From JL08 sp963765555 (GTDB lineage: Bacteria; Pseudomonadota; Alphaproteobacteria; Rhodobacterales; Rhodobacteraceae): a stretch of DNA of 64,000 bases. The stretch covers positions 124,001-188,000 of the forward strand of contig CAVXWX010000012.1 of NCBI GenBank assembly GCA_963765555.1. Reading direction: 5' to 3'. Under the pieces are notes generated by a model. That model made no database searches. It had not been told where the DNA came from and worked only from the letters and a program-made list of their open reading frames with translations. Each line of letters opens with the position of its first letter. The stretch's first letter is position 1. Positions 45,900 through 55,339 of the stretch are shown piece by piece. The translations under genes and the position numbers were made by a program.

Positions 45900-45927
45900 T
45901 TGACACTTATTAATTTGATCATATTCT
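45900..45927 (+). promoter_or_regulatory. Putative sigma-70 promoter of the aminotransferase gene with embedded TTTGATCA
   Basis: TTGACA (45900-45905), a 16-base spacer, and TATTCT (45922-45927). The spacer contains TTTGATCA (45914-45921), the element also found beside the potF -10. A repressor bound there would exclude RNA polymerase. Confidence 0.5.
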
Positions 45928-45985
45928 GGCCGTCAGCTAGACTACCCGCCAACGCGATACCCCCGAATCTAGAAAGGCTTTTCCC

Positions 45986-47384
45986 ATGCCCGTAATTTCG
46001 AATCATATGCCGACCGCAGAACTGCAGGCGCTGGATGCTGCCCACCACATGCATCCTTTCACAACGCAGAACGAACTTGCCGAAAAGGGTGCACGCGTCA
46101 TCACGCGGGCCAACGGCGTCTGGTTGACGGACAGCGAAGGCAACGAAATTCTTGACGGAATGGCAGGGCTGTGGTGCGTCAACGTCGGTTACGGTCGGAC
46201 AGAAATGGCCGATGTGGCCGCGCGTCAGATGCGTGAACTGCCCTATTACAACACGTTCTTTCAAACCACACATGTGCCTGCGATTGCACTGTCGCAAAAG
46301 CTGGCAGAATTGGCGCCGGATCACCTGAACCACGTATTTTATGCCGGTTCGGGATCCGAAGCGAACGACACCAATATTCGCATGGTTCGCACCTATTGGG
46401 CACAAAAAGGTCACCCCGACAAAAAGGTGATCATCAGCCGTCACAATGCCTATCACGGATCAACGCTGGGCGGCGCAAGCCTTGGCGGCATGTCGGGCAT
46501 GCATGCGCAGGGCGGTCTGCCCATTCCCGATGTCCACCATATCGGACAACCCAACTGGTGGGCGGAAGGTGGCGACATGAGCCCGGAAGAATTCGGTCTG
46601 GCGCGTGCCCGCGAACTTGAGCAGGCCATTCATGATCTGGGCGAACACCGTGTCGCCGCATTTATCGCCGAACCTATCCAGGGTGCCGGTGGCGTCATTA
46701 TTCCGCCGTCAACATATTGGCCGGAAATCCAGCGGATTTGCGATGCCCATGATATCCTGTTGATCGCAGACGAGGTGATTTGCGGGTTCGGCCGAACCGG
46801 CAACTGGTTCGGAAGCCAAACCCTGAACATTCGTCCCGACATCATGACAATCGCCAAGGGTCTAAGCTCTGGGTACCAGCCAATTGGCGGCTCGATCGTC
46901 AGCGATGACATCGCCGAAGTCATCGGGGCGTGTGAATTCAATCACGGATATACCTATTCCAGCCACCCGGTCACCGCGGCGGTCGCGCTCGAGAATTTGC
47001 GCATTCTGGAAGAAGAAAAGATTCTTGAACACGTGCGCGATGTTGCCGGCCCGCATCTGAAAGCGAAATGGACATCCTTGCTGGATCATCCATTGGTTGG
47101 CGAGGCGAACATCGTTGGCATGATGGGGTCAATCGCATTGACCCCGCACAAGGAAAGCCGCGCCGGTTTCGCATCGGAAGCAGGGACAATCGGATATATC
47201 TGCCGCGAACGCTGCTTTGCCAACAATCTGGTGATGCGCCACGTCGGCGACCGCATGATTATTTCTCCTCCGCTGGTCGACGACACCGGACGAGATTGAT
47301 ACACTGGTTGCACGTGCGACAACGGCACTTGATGAATGTTATAGCCGGATCAAGGCTGACGGCCTGTTAAAAGCTGCGTCCTAA
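45986..47384 (+). CDS. spuC: Putrescine-pyruvate type aminotransferase (SpuC-like), C-terminal frameshift
   Basis: A class-III PLP aminotransferase closely following the SpuC pattern: DGMAGLWCVNVGYGR near residue 58, AGSGSEANDTNIRMVR near 120, SRHNAYHGST near 151, ADEVICGFGRTG with Asp262, and the PLP Lys291 in IAKGLSSGYQPIGG. It transfers the amino group of putrescine or a related amine to pyruvate. The frame stops at 47,299 after SPPLVDDTGRD; the usual end (PDEIDTLVARATTALDECY and on to KAAS) is in the next frame and stops at 47,384. One surplus base near 47,275-47,285 accounts for it (466 codons plus one). It converges on, and overlaps, the transglycosylase gene. Confidence 0.88.
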
Positions 47385-48680
47385 CGCAGCTTTTCCAGCA
47401 GGGCCAAAGAGGCGTAGCCGTCCGGATCCATGCCAACACTGCGTTGGAAGCTTCGGACGGCATCAATTGTCTTTGGGCCGATCTTTCCGTCAATACCTTT
47501 GGTATCAAAGCCTTTTCCGGTAAGGCGCTGTTGCATTTCCTTACGCTCATCATAGGTCAGCGCGCGGTCGCCCCTGGGCCAGTTTGACTGGATTGCCGGC
47601 CCACCTTTGATGCGATCACTCAGATGGCCCACGCCGATCACATAGGCATCCGCAGTATTATAGCGCTCGATAACGCTGAAATTCTTGAAGATCATAAAGG
47701 CTGCGCCTTGCCCGCCCGCAGGCAACAGGATGGATGCCTGCCCGTAGTCGGGCACGGCGGCACCGGCCATGCTGATTACACCAAGCCGTGCCCACGCAGA
47801 GGGGGATTTTGTAATCTCGCGGTTCGCCAGTGCATAATCAAACCCGCGTGGCAGTTTGACCTCAACCCCCCAAGGTTGGCCTTTGACCCAACCGAACCTT
47901 GACAGATAGGCCGCTGTTGATGCCAGCGCATCGCTCGGATCTTCTGACCAGATGTCGCGTTTGCCATCACCGGTAAAATCAACAGCATAAGACAGATACG
48001 ACGTAGGAATGAATTGCGTGTGCCCCATGGCTCCGGCCCAACTGCCGGTCATGTTCCTTGGGTCTGTATCCCCGTTCTGCAATATCCTGAGGGCCGCAAT
48101 CAGTTGCTCTTCGAAGAATGCGCCGCGTCGTCCGTCATAAGCCAGTGTTGCAAGCGATTGGATGATGTCGTTTTCGCCGCGAAAGTGGCCATAGGCACTT
48201 TCCAGACCCCAGACTGCAACAACGATCTCTTTGTCGACACCGTATTTCGCCTCGATCCGTTCAAGAATTTTCCGGTTGTCGCGCAGCGCGCTTTTCCCGT
48301 TGGCGATACGGGTTTCAGACGCGGCACTATCCAGATAATCCCATATCGTTTTGGTGAATTCCGATTGGTTTCGGTCCCGCTGGATCACGGCACCATCGTA
48401 GCGCACGCCGTCAAAGGCGCGGTTCAGAACATCATTGCGAATTCCCTGGCTCACCGCTCTTGTTCTGAATGCCGCTACCCAGCTTTGAAATCCGGCCTCG
48501 GATCCACTGGTCTGGGGCACTTGTGCAGGCAATGTTTTCAGGTGTCGAAGTTTCGACTTTAGCGGCTGTGATGTTATCCGGTCGGCTCTCGGGGCGAATT
48601 GACTGTTCCACTGCCGAGGCGTGAACCGATTGCACGGCCAACGCCGACAGAATCGCAAATCCACATATCGTCCAACGCAT
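47381..48680 (-). CDS. MltB-family lytic murein transglycosylase with peptidoglycan-binding domain, frameshifted near 48,505
   Basis: A secreted enzyme of about 432 residues. The signal peptide comes from the ATG at 48,680 (MRWTICGFAILSALAVQSVHA). After about 58 residues the frame changes (ENIACTSAPDQ, then SGSEAGFQSWVAAFRTRA), consistent with one surplus base near 48,500-48,510 (433 codons plus one). The SLT-fold domain contains the catalytic Glu in WGLESAYGHFRG, then GAMGHTQFIPTSYL and DIWSEDPSDALASTAAYL. A C-terminal PG_binding_1 domain (LTGKGFDTKGIDGKIGPKT) ends it. The open frame to 48,688 begins with a spurious Cys/Arg-rich leader. Confidence 0.88.
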
Positions 48681-48990
48681 TTTTGCACCGTTTTTTTCTG
48701 CTCGCTGCGATGCTAGCGCGCCTTGTTTGATCGCGAAAGCCGCAATTGTGATCAAGCGCGATCCTTTGCCGATACCATTGATCCAACGGGATCAGATCCA
48801 CTTGATCCGGAAACGCCGGCCCAAGGTGAAGGATCGCAATTTCCTTCGTGGCCATTTGCCAGCAGGCCGAACGACCGCCCCGACAACGCGGCCTGAATTT
48901 GATATGCTTGGCTGGATGTTTTACTTTGGGCGCATGGGAATTTCTTTCGGCCCCTCATGCCGATCTTGTTCAGCAGTGGTGGTGCGTTAA
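48681..48990. other. 310-base gap without a recognisable gene, holding a GATC cluster
   Basis: The reading frames here (for example 48574-48855 minus and 48727-48990 plus) show no family features or good ribosome sites. Eight GATC sites fall within 48,729-48,835, starting at 48729, 48750, 48760, 48780, 48790, 48795, 48804 and 48832, several about 10 or 20 bases apart. The gap must also contain the promoters of the divergent transglycosylase and DUF1801 genes. Confidence 0.5.
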
Positions 48991-49389
48991 GTGACACAAC
49001 CGTTTTCAACAGACGCAGTTGCGGCAGCGTTTCGATCCATGCCCGGAAACGCCATTGCAGGATTGATGGAGTTGCGCGCCCTGATCTTTAAAACGGCCGC
49101 CCGCCTGCCCGAGGTTGGCCCCATAGAAGAAACGCTGAAATGGGGACAGCCCGCCTATCTGACGCCCGTTACAAAATCCGGCTCTACCCTGCGTCTTGGG
49201 GTTCCGAAGACGGCAAATTTCGCAATTTTTGCCCATTGCCAAACCGACATCATTTCAGGATTCGCCGCAACGTTTCCCGGGCTTGACCGGATCGAAGGCA
49301 ATCGGGCAGTGCTTTTTGACGATGTTCACCAGATCGATCCTGCGCGGCACGGGCTGTTGATCCGCCACGCCCTAACCTATCATCTTTAG
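48991..49389 (+). CDS. DUF1801 family protein
   Basis: A 132-residue small cytosolic protein of the DUF1801 (YdhG-like) family: PIEETLKWGQPAYLT near residue 45 and the FAIFAHCQTDII strand near 78 are the characteristic parts. Function unknown. It starts with GTG at 48,991; no strong ribosome site is visible. Its stop overlaps the convergent rnr gene by four bases. Confidence 0.83.
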   Translation: MTQPFSTDAVAAAFRSMPGNAIAGLMELRALIFKTAARLPEVGPIEETLKWGQPAYLTPVTKSGSTLRLGVPKTANFAIFAHCQTDIISGFAATFPGLDRIEGNRAVLFDDVHQIDPARHGLLIRHALTYHL

Positions 49390-51638
49390 CGGCGCGAGCG
49401 CGTCAGCTTGCGCTTGGTTTTGTCGCTTTTGCGTTTGGCTTTGCTGACTTTCCGGCGGGGTGATCGGCCTGCGGGGGACACCCCTTTTGGCAACGCCTTT
49501 CCTTCGAGCGTCAACAACTCCAGCCCGATCCCACCGGTCACGGGGGCGGCTTCGGTCAGGCGTACAGTGGCGTGTTGCCCGATGCTGATCGTCAACCCGG
49601 TATCGGATCCCATCAATGTGCCGTTTTTGGCGTCGAAATGAAAAAACTCACGCCCCAAAGACCGGATCGGAATTAGCCCGTCAGCGCCTGTTTCGTCCAG
49701 TTTCACGAAAGCGCCGAACCGTGCGATGCCGCTGATACGTCCGGTGAATTCATTGCCCACGCGTTCAGACAGATAGGAGGCAAGATAGCGATCATTTGTA
49801 TCCCGTTCCGCCATCATAGACCGGCGTTCGGTATCCGAAATATGCGCCGCAGTGGCGTCCAGCCGGTCAATATCATCCGGTGTCAGCCCGTCATCACCCC
49901 ATTTGTGTGCGCTGATCAGGGCGCGGTGCACGATCAAATCGGCGTAGCGCCGGATTGGCGAGGTAAAATGCGCGTAATGCTGCAAGGCCAAACCGAAATG
50001 GCCGAAATTTGCAGGGCTGTAATAGGCCTGTGCCATAGACCGCAGGGTTGAAATATTGATCAACTCGGCGTCTTCAGTTCCTGCGGCATCATTCAGCAAT
50101 TTGTTCAGGTGGCTGGTTTTCAAAACCTGACCCTTGGCCAGATTGAAGCCTGCCGCCTGTGCCGTGTCGCGCAAGCTTTCCAGTTTTTCGGGCGACGGTT
50201 CTTCGTGCACCCTGAACAACAGCGGCGATTTTTTTGCAATCAAAGTTTCGGCAGCAGAAACATTGGCCAGCACCATGAATTCTTCGATCAGTTTGTGCGC
50301 ATCAAGCCGTTCGCGGAATTGAACCGACGTTACGGTGCCGTCCTCGCCCAATTCCACTTTGCGCTCTGGCAGTTCAAGATCCAGTGGTTGGCGCAGCTTT
50401 CGGGCATTGTCCAACACGTGATAGGCGGCAAATAGCGGCTTCAGAACTGTATCAAGCAATGGCGCCGTTTTTTCGTTCGGTGTGCCATCAATGGCGTTCT
50501 GGACTTCCTGATAATTCAGCGACGCGGGCGATCGCATCAACCCACGTACAAAATGATGACGCAGTTTGCGCCCGTGCGAATCCAGAACCATTTGAACGGC
50601 CACACAAGGGCGCGGGACACCTTCGTGCAGTGAACACAGATCGCCCGATAACCGGTCGGGCAGCATTGGAACAACGCGATCCGGAAAATAGCTGGAATTG
50701 CCGCGCTTTCGTGCCTCGCGGTCCAACGCCGAACCGGACGTGACATAGGCCGCCACATCTGCAATTGCCACCCAGACAATATGGCCACCGGGGTTCTTGG
50801 GATCGTCATCAGCCTGCGCAAAACACGCATCGTCGTGATCGCGCGCGTCGGATGGATCAATGGTGATAAGTGGCAAATCCCGCAAGTCTTGGCGCCCGTT
50901 TAAGCCTTGCGGTTTGGCAGCATCAGCTTCGGCGATCACTTCATCGGGAAAATCATCGGGAATTCCGTGTTGGTGGATCGCAATCAGCGATACCGCGCGC
51001 GGCGCGGACGGATCGCCCAGGCGTTCGATAATGCGCGCGCGTGGCAAACCCAACCTGTCCTTGGGGCCTGATTGTTCGGCTTCAACCAGCTCTCCGTCCT
51101 TGGCGCCATTGGTGGCACCATCAGGTACCACCCATTCGGTTTCGCGCCCCTTGTCGATGGGCAGAATGCGCCCGCCTTCCGCCTTCTTGCGAAACACGCC
51201 CAATATCCTTTTGGGGTTGCTTCCGATGCGGCGTATCAGACGCGCTTCGTAGTTGTGATCTTCTTCCTGCACATGCGTCAGTCGGGCGAGAATACGGTCA
51301 CCTTCGCCCAGCGCCGGATCAGACGCCCGCAGCACCATCAAAACAATCGGTTCTACACCTTCACCGTGCCATTCCAGAGGGCGCGCAAACAAATCTCCGT
51401 CGGGATCGGGGGCCAGAACCTGCAGCACACTAACGGGCGGCAGACGGTCAGGATCGCGATAGGTCTTTTTCCGTTTTTCAAGATGCCCTTCGGCCTCAAG
51501 CTCTTTCAGAACCCGCTTCAGATCAATTCGGTCAGCGCCCTTGATCCCGAAAGCCTTGGCGATATCGCGCTTTGCGGTCAGGGTCGGATTGTTGGAAATC
51601 CATTCCAGAATTTCGGGTTTTGTGGGGATACGAGCCAT
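49386..51638 (-). CDS. rnr: Ribonuclease R
   Basis: A 750-residue 3'-5' exoribonuclease that degrades structured RNA. Domains in order are an N-terminal helix-turn-helix (PTKPEILEWISNNP), cold-shock domains, the RNB catalytic domain with ITIDPSDARDHDDACFA (the conserved Asp cluster near residue 253), and a C-terminal S1 domain (GNEFTGRISGIARFGAFVKLDETGADGLI), ending in a very basic Lys/Arg tail. It follows the TIGR04282-type gene by 12 bases. Confidence 0.96.
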   Translation of the reverse strand: MARIPTKPEILEWISNNPTLTAKRDIAKAFGIKGADRIDLKRVLKELEAEGHLEKRKKTYRDPDRLPPVSVLQVLAPDPDGDLFARPLEWHGEGVEPIVLMVLRASDPALGEGDRILARLTHVQEEDHNYEARLIRRIGSNPKRILGVFRKKAEGGRILPIDKGRETEWVVPDGATNGAKDGELVEAEQSGPKDRLGLPRARIIERLGDPSAPRAVSLIAIHQHGIPDDFPDEVIAEADAAKPQGLNGRQDLRDLPLITIDPSDARDHDDACFAQADDDPKNPGGHIVWVAIADVAAYVTSGSALDREARKRGNSSYFPDRVVPMLPDRLSGDLCSLHEGVPRPCVAVQMVLDSHGRKLRHHFVRGLMRSPASLNYQEVQNAIDGTPNEKTAPLLDTVLKPLFAAYHVLDNARKLRQPLDLELPERKVELGEDGTVTSVQFRERLDAHKLIEEFMVLANVSAAETLIAKKSPLLFRVHEEPSPEKLESLRDTAQAAGFNLAKGQVLKTSHLNKLLNDAAGTEDAELINISTLRSMAQAYYSPANFGHFGLALQHYAHFTSPIRRYADLIVHRALISAHKWGDDGLTPDDIDRLDATAAHISDTERRSMMAERDTNDRYLASYLSERVGNEFTGRISGIARFGAFVKLDETGADGLIPIRSLGREFFHFDAKNGTLMGSDTGLTISIGQHATVRLTEAAPVTGGIGLELLTLEGKALPKGVSPAGRSPRRKVSKAKRKSDKTKRKLTRSRR

Positions 51639-51650
51639 GCTGCTTGCGTA

Positions 51651-52256
51651 TCACGAGGTTATCGCGCCGTCATGCGCAAAACACGACAGATCGGCCTTTG
51701 TGTCGACATCCCGCAAAACATCAATTTTGCAAACACGTGCGTCTCTCAATCCTGCCAGGCTGTCAGATAGGGCGTGTTCGCTGGACCAGCGCACATTGGC
51801 AAATAGCGCAGGCGGAACAGGGGTGGGGCGTTTCAGACCAACCAGCCAGAACCCGCCATCAGTTGCCGGCCCGAACACGGCATCGTGACGGCCAAGTGCG
51901 CGGAAGGCTGTATTGATGTGCATGCGCCGAATGCCGGGGATGTCTGCCCCAATGATACAAACTGGGCCTGTATGCACGGTGCGAAAAAGGTGTCGCATCC
52001 GGTCGCCCAAATCGCCGGTGCCTTGCGCCAGTCGCGGCAAATGCGCGGGCCAGACCCGGCTGGCCATTCCAGCCACATCCGGGGCGACCGCCAAAACAAC
52101 ATCCCATCGCGGGTCCGTAATCGACCGCAACAAGAACGCGACCTGATGGCGAAACCACCATGCGGCCCTTGTCATCCCGATCTCGTGCCCCAAACGCGTC
52201 TTCACACGGCCCGGGCGCGGCTCTTTGACCATAACAACCAAGGTTTTGCGCTGCAT
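51651..52256 (-). CDS. TIGR04282-type glycosyltransferase (DUF2064)
   Basis: A 201-residue nucleotidyltransferase/GT-A-like fold protein. The signatures are VMVKEPRPGRVKTRLGHEIG at the start (the TIGR04282 motif), GTGDLGDRMRHLF near residue 80, IIGADIPGIRR near 100 and ATDGGFWLVGL near 131. Substrate unknown. It probably forms a unit with rnr downstream; dapE ends 49 bases upstream. Confidence 0.87.
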   Translation of the reverse strand: MQRKTLVVMVKEPRPGRVKTRLGHEIGMTRAAWWFRHQVAFLLRSITDPRWDVVLAVAPDVAGMASRVWPAHLPRLAQGTGDLGDRMRHLFRTVHTGPVCIIGADIPGIRRMHINTAFRALGRHDAVFGPATDGGFWLVGLKRPTPVPPALFANVRWSSEHALSDSLAGLRDARVCKIDVLRDVDTKADLSCFAHDGAITS

Positions 52257-52305
52257 GTTCTACAATCCCGATGGCGCGCGACACTGCGTTTGAAAGGCGC
52301 GCGTT

Positions 52306-53451
52306 TTAGCCAAAATAGTCCTTCAATATCCGGCTGTAGATTGTTTTGAGCTGCTGGATTTGTGTCACTTCGACCCGCTCGTCCACCTGATGCATGGTTT
52401 TGCCAACAAGACCGAATTCGACAACAGGGCAGTGGTCTTTGACAAAGCGGGCGTCTGACGTGCCGCCCGTGGTCGACAGGACTGGCGTGATGCCCGTAAC
52501 CGACGCAACCGCACCGGAAACAAGTTCTGACAATTCACCCGGCGGCGTGATAAAGCTTTCGCCCGAAATCTTGACCTTTGTGTCGATCGTCACGCCAAAT
52601 TCCCGCGCAACGCTCTCGGCTTCTTCTAACAACCAGTCGGTTACGCCTTGCCCTGTATGGGTGTCATTGAAACGCACGTTGACGGTTGACCGTGTCGATG
52701 CGGGAATAACATTTGTTGCAGGGTTTCCCGTATCGATTGTGACAACGGCAAGTGTGGACGGATCGAAGTGTTCAGTTCCGGTGTCTAATATGTGGCTGGA
52801 CAGACGATCCATCAATCTTGCCATGGCTGGCAACGGATTGTTGGCGCGATGCGGATAGGCCGAATGGCCCTGTTCGCCGGTCACCGTAAAAAAGGCGTTT
52901 AAGGAACCGCGGCGCCCGATCTTGATCATGTCACCCAATACATCCGGACAGGTCGGTTCGCCCACCAGACACACAGTCATCTGTTCTGCATGTGTTTTCA
53001 TGTAGTCCAGCAATGCGGTCGTTCCGTCGATGGCCGCGCCTTCTTCGTCGCCTGTAATGGTCAGAATGATCGCACCATCCGGTGGCGTGTCTTGCACGAA
53101 ATCAATCGCCGCCGCTGCAAATGCCGCAACGCCCGATTTCATGTCGGTTGCGCCCCGGCCATACATGAACCCGTCTTTGATTTCGCCACCAAAGGGCGCC
53201 ATGGACCACGCGTTTTCGTCGCCCAAGGGAACAACATCGGTGTGACCGTTGAACCCAAAGGTGCGGGCATGGCTGCGTGCGCCCCAGCGGGCAAACAGGT
53301 TGCAGACGTCGCCGCGATCTGCGCGGGCACATTCAAAACCGGCCGCGCTTAGAACGCGTTCAAGCAAAACCAGCGCACCACCTTCATCGGGTGTTACGGA
53401 GGGGCATTGGATCAGCTTAGCGGTCAGTTCGGCGGCGTCTGTATGTGTCAT
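52306..53451 (-). CDS. dapE: Succinyl-diaminopimelate desuccinylase
   Basis: A 381-residue M20 metallopeptidase-family enzyme that makes LL-diaminopimelate for lysine and peptidoglycan. Metal ligands appear in FNGHTDVVP (near residue 69), GRGATDMKSGVAAF, TGDEEGAAIDGT and, near the end, the His of VGKTMHQVDERV. The ATG at 53,451 has GAGGA upstream; the extra MRIS of the longer frame is not needed. The related dapD lies 4.5 kb away at 57,914 on the same strand, separated by plus-strand genes. Confidence 0.95.
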   Translation of the reverse strand: MTHTDAAELTAKLIQCPSVTPDEGGALVLLERVLSAAGFECARADRGDVCNLFARWGARSHARTFGFNGHTDVVPLGDENAWSMAPFGGEIKDGFMYGRGATDMKSGVAAFAAAAIDFVQDTPPDGAIILTITGDEEGAAIDGTTALLDYMKTHAEQMTVCLVGEPTCPDVLGDMIKIGRRGSLNAFFTVTGEQGHSAYPHRANNPLPAMARLMDRLSSHILDTGTEHFDPSTLAVVTIDTGNPATNVIPASTRSTVNVRFNDTHTGQGVTDWLLEEAESVAREFGVTIDTKVKISGESFITPPGELSELVSGAVASVTGITPVLSTTGGTSDARFVKDHCPVVEFGLVGKTMHQVDERVEVTQIQQLKTIYSRILKDYFG

Positions 53452-53733
53452 GGAAATCCTCATTCTTCATGGGTCGTGGGTAAATCCGTAACGCGCGTGA
53501 TGCAATTGTGGCCAAAATGGCGCGTGCAGTTGCACTTGTTGGGCAACAGGCCCTTAACAGAACCGGAATCTTCGTGCTAGGATTCTGGCAATAATATGAC
53601 CCGAGGCAGGGCAATCAGCAGTTGGGCCGCAAAAGGCCTTTGAAAACATAGTTGTTTTCTATTCGAAACCATGGGGGGCAAACCCTCGTGCTGATGCGTG
53701 CGCTGTCTCTTGTTGGTTCGAGTAGGGGCAGAC

Positions 53734-55335
53734 ATGGCAACGGCGACAGAGCTTTCGATTGATGAATCGGCGTCTGCCCTGGAAATGGCGCAAGCCATTT
53801 TTGGTACGGGCGTAACGATCATCACCGCATCGGTCCCGGGTGGCAGCGCCCCTGACTACGATGGTGACAACCGGTCTTCGGGTATTTTCACGGGCGGAAA
53901 CACAACATCACCCGGTGTCACGCCGGGGGATAGCGGCGTAATTCTGTCGACCGGCCGTGTTCGCGATTTTACCAACTCGAACGGGTCATCAAACACAAAC
54001 GTGCGCGGCAATACGTCAACCAACACCAGCGGTGACAACAACGATCCGCTGTTCAATGCGGCAGCCGGCAGCAATACGTTCGATGCCGCTTATCTGGATG
54101 TTGATTTCATTCCCACAGGCAGCGTGATGACCATGCAGTTTGTGTTTGCGTCCGAAGAATTCCCGGAATTCCAGAACTCGGTGTATCAGGACTTTGTTGG
54201 CGTTTGGGTCAACGGGGCACAAGTTGACCTGACGCTTGGAAATGGAGATGTTGATCCCGGCAACGTGAACAACAATTCCAATGCCAACCTCTACAACGAC
54301 AATACAAACGATCAGTTCAACACAGAGATGGACGGTTTTACCGTCACAATGACGTTGAAAATGAATGTCGTGCCCAACCAGATCAATTCAATCCGCATCG
54401 GCATCGCCGATGTGTCCGACAACAGTTATGATTCAAACCTGCTGATCGCGGGCAACAGCATCCAGACCGATATTATCGCGCAGGATGACAGCACCAATCT
54501 GTTCCCAACAGGCACGCGGACGCTGGATGTGCTGGCCAACGATATCGACAATGGCAACACATTAACGATCACCGAGATCAACGGCCAACCTGTCAGTGTA
54601 GGCGACACCGTTACGCTAAGCTCCGGGCAGACGGTTTCGCTGAATGCTGATGGCACGCTGGAAATTGTGGGTGACGGCGATACCGAAGATTTTGCGTTCA
54701 CTTACAAAGCTGACAGCGGAACAAATTCTGACATTGCTTTTGTCAACGTAAGTTCGATCCCCTGCTTTGTGGCCGGGACTTTGATCCTGACCCCCGATGG
54801 CGAGGTGCCAGTTGAAACCCTTACGCCCGGTGCCTTGGTTGTAACCCATGATAACGGAAACCAGCCGGTGCGTTGGATCGGGCAACGCACTGTCGCCTCC
54901 GAAGACAATTTCGCCCCCATCCATATCAGGGCGAACACCTTTGGAACGCACAAGGATTTGCTGGTGTCTCCACAACACCGCATTCTAATCCGTGACAGTC
55001 TGGCCGAACTTTTGTTCGGCGACGCCGAAGTGCTGGTTGCAGCCAAGGATCTGGTCAACGATTACTCTGTTCGTCCCAGAACTGGCGGAACGGTCACGTA
55101 CGTGCACATCCTGTTTGATGAACATCAGGTGGTTTTTTCCGAAGGATTGCCGACAGAAAGCTTTTTGCCCGGACCGCAGACAACAAAAAGTTTCGAGCGC
55201 GATATCGTCGAGGAAATCTGCGCGCTGTTCCCTGAAATCGACCCTGAAACCGGTTCTGGCTACAGCGCAGCGGCGCGCCGCACGCTACGCCAGTTCGAGG
55301 CGCAGGTTCTGCTGTCCACACAAAAGGCTGCTTAG
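53734..55335 (+). CDS. Choice-of-anchor L domain protein with C-terminal Hint domain
   Basis: A 533-residue protein without a classical signal peptide. Residues about 20-245 form a choice-of-anchor L domain (SGVILSTG, then FVFASEEFPEFQNSVYQDFVGVWVNG). Residues about 258-340 look like an Ig/VCBS-type beta repeat (LDVLANDIDNGNTLTITEINGQ). Residues 343-480 are a Hint domain with the nucleophile Cys344 in PCFVAGTLI and the block-B His415 in SPQHRILI. Hint domains in hedgehog and bacterial surface proteins perform N-to-S acyl shift and self-cleavage. The start has GTAGGGG upstream. A Hint paralogue follows four bases later. Function unknown; probably an exported surface or adhesion-type protein. 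Confidence 0.85.
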   Translation: MATATELSIDESASALEMAQAIFGTGVTIITASVPGGSAPDYDGDNRSSGIFTGGNTTSPGVTPGDSGVILSTGRVRDFTNSNGSSNTNVRGNTSTNTSGDNNDPLFNAAAGSNTFDAAYLDVDFIPTGSVMTMQFVFASEEFPEFQNSVYQDFVGVWVNGAQVDLTLGNGDVDPGNVNNNSNANLYNDNTNDQFNTEMDGFTVTMTLKMNVVPNQINSIRIGIADVSDNSYDSNLLIAGNSIQTDIIAQDDSTNLFPTGTRTLDVLANDIDNGNTLTITEINGQPVSVGDTVTLSSGQTVSLNADGTLEIVGDGDTEDFAFTYKADSGTNSDIAFVNVSSIPCFVAGTLILTPDGEVPVETLTPGALVVTHDNGNQPVRWIGQRTVASEDNFAPIHIRANTFGTHKDLLVSPQHRILIRDSLAELLFGDAEVLVAAKDLVNDYSVRPRTGGTVTYVHILFDEHQVVFSEGLPTESFLPGPQTTKSFERDIVEEICALFPEIDPETGSGYSAAARRTLRQFEAQVLLSTQKAA

Positions 55336-55339
55336 GGCG

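Noticed and set aside
54992..55339. 116-residue upstream extension of the second Hint protein
   Set aside because: This stretch is the out-of-frame reading of the first Hint domain; the ATG at 55,340 directly after the preceding stop is more credible.
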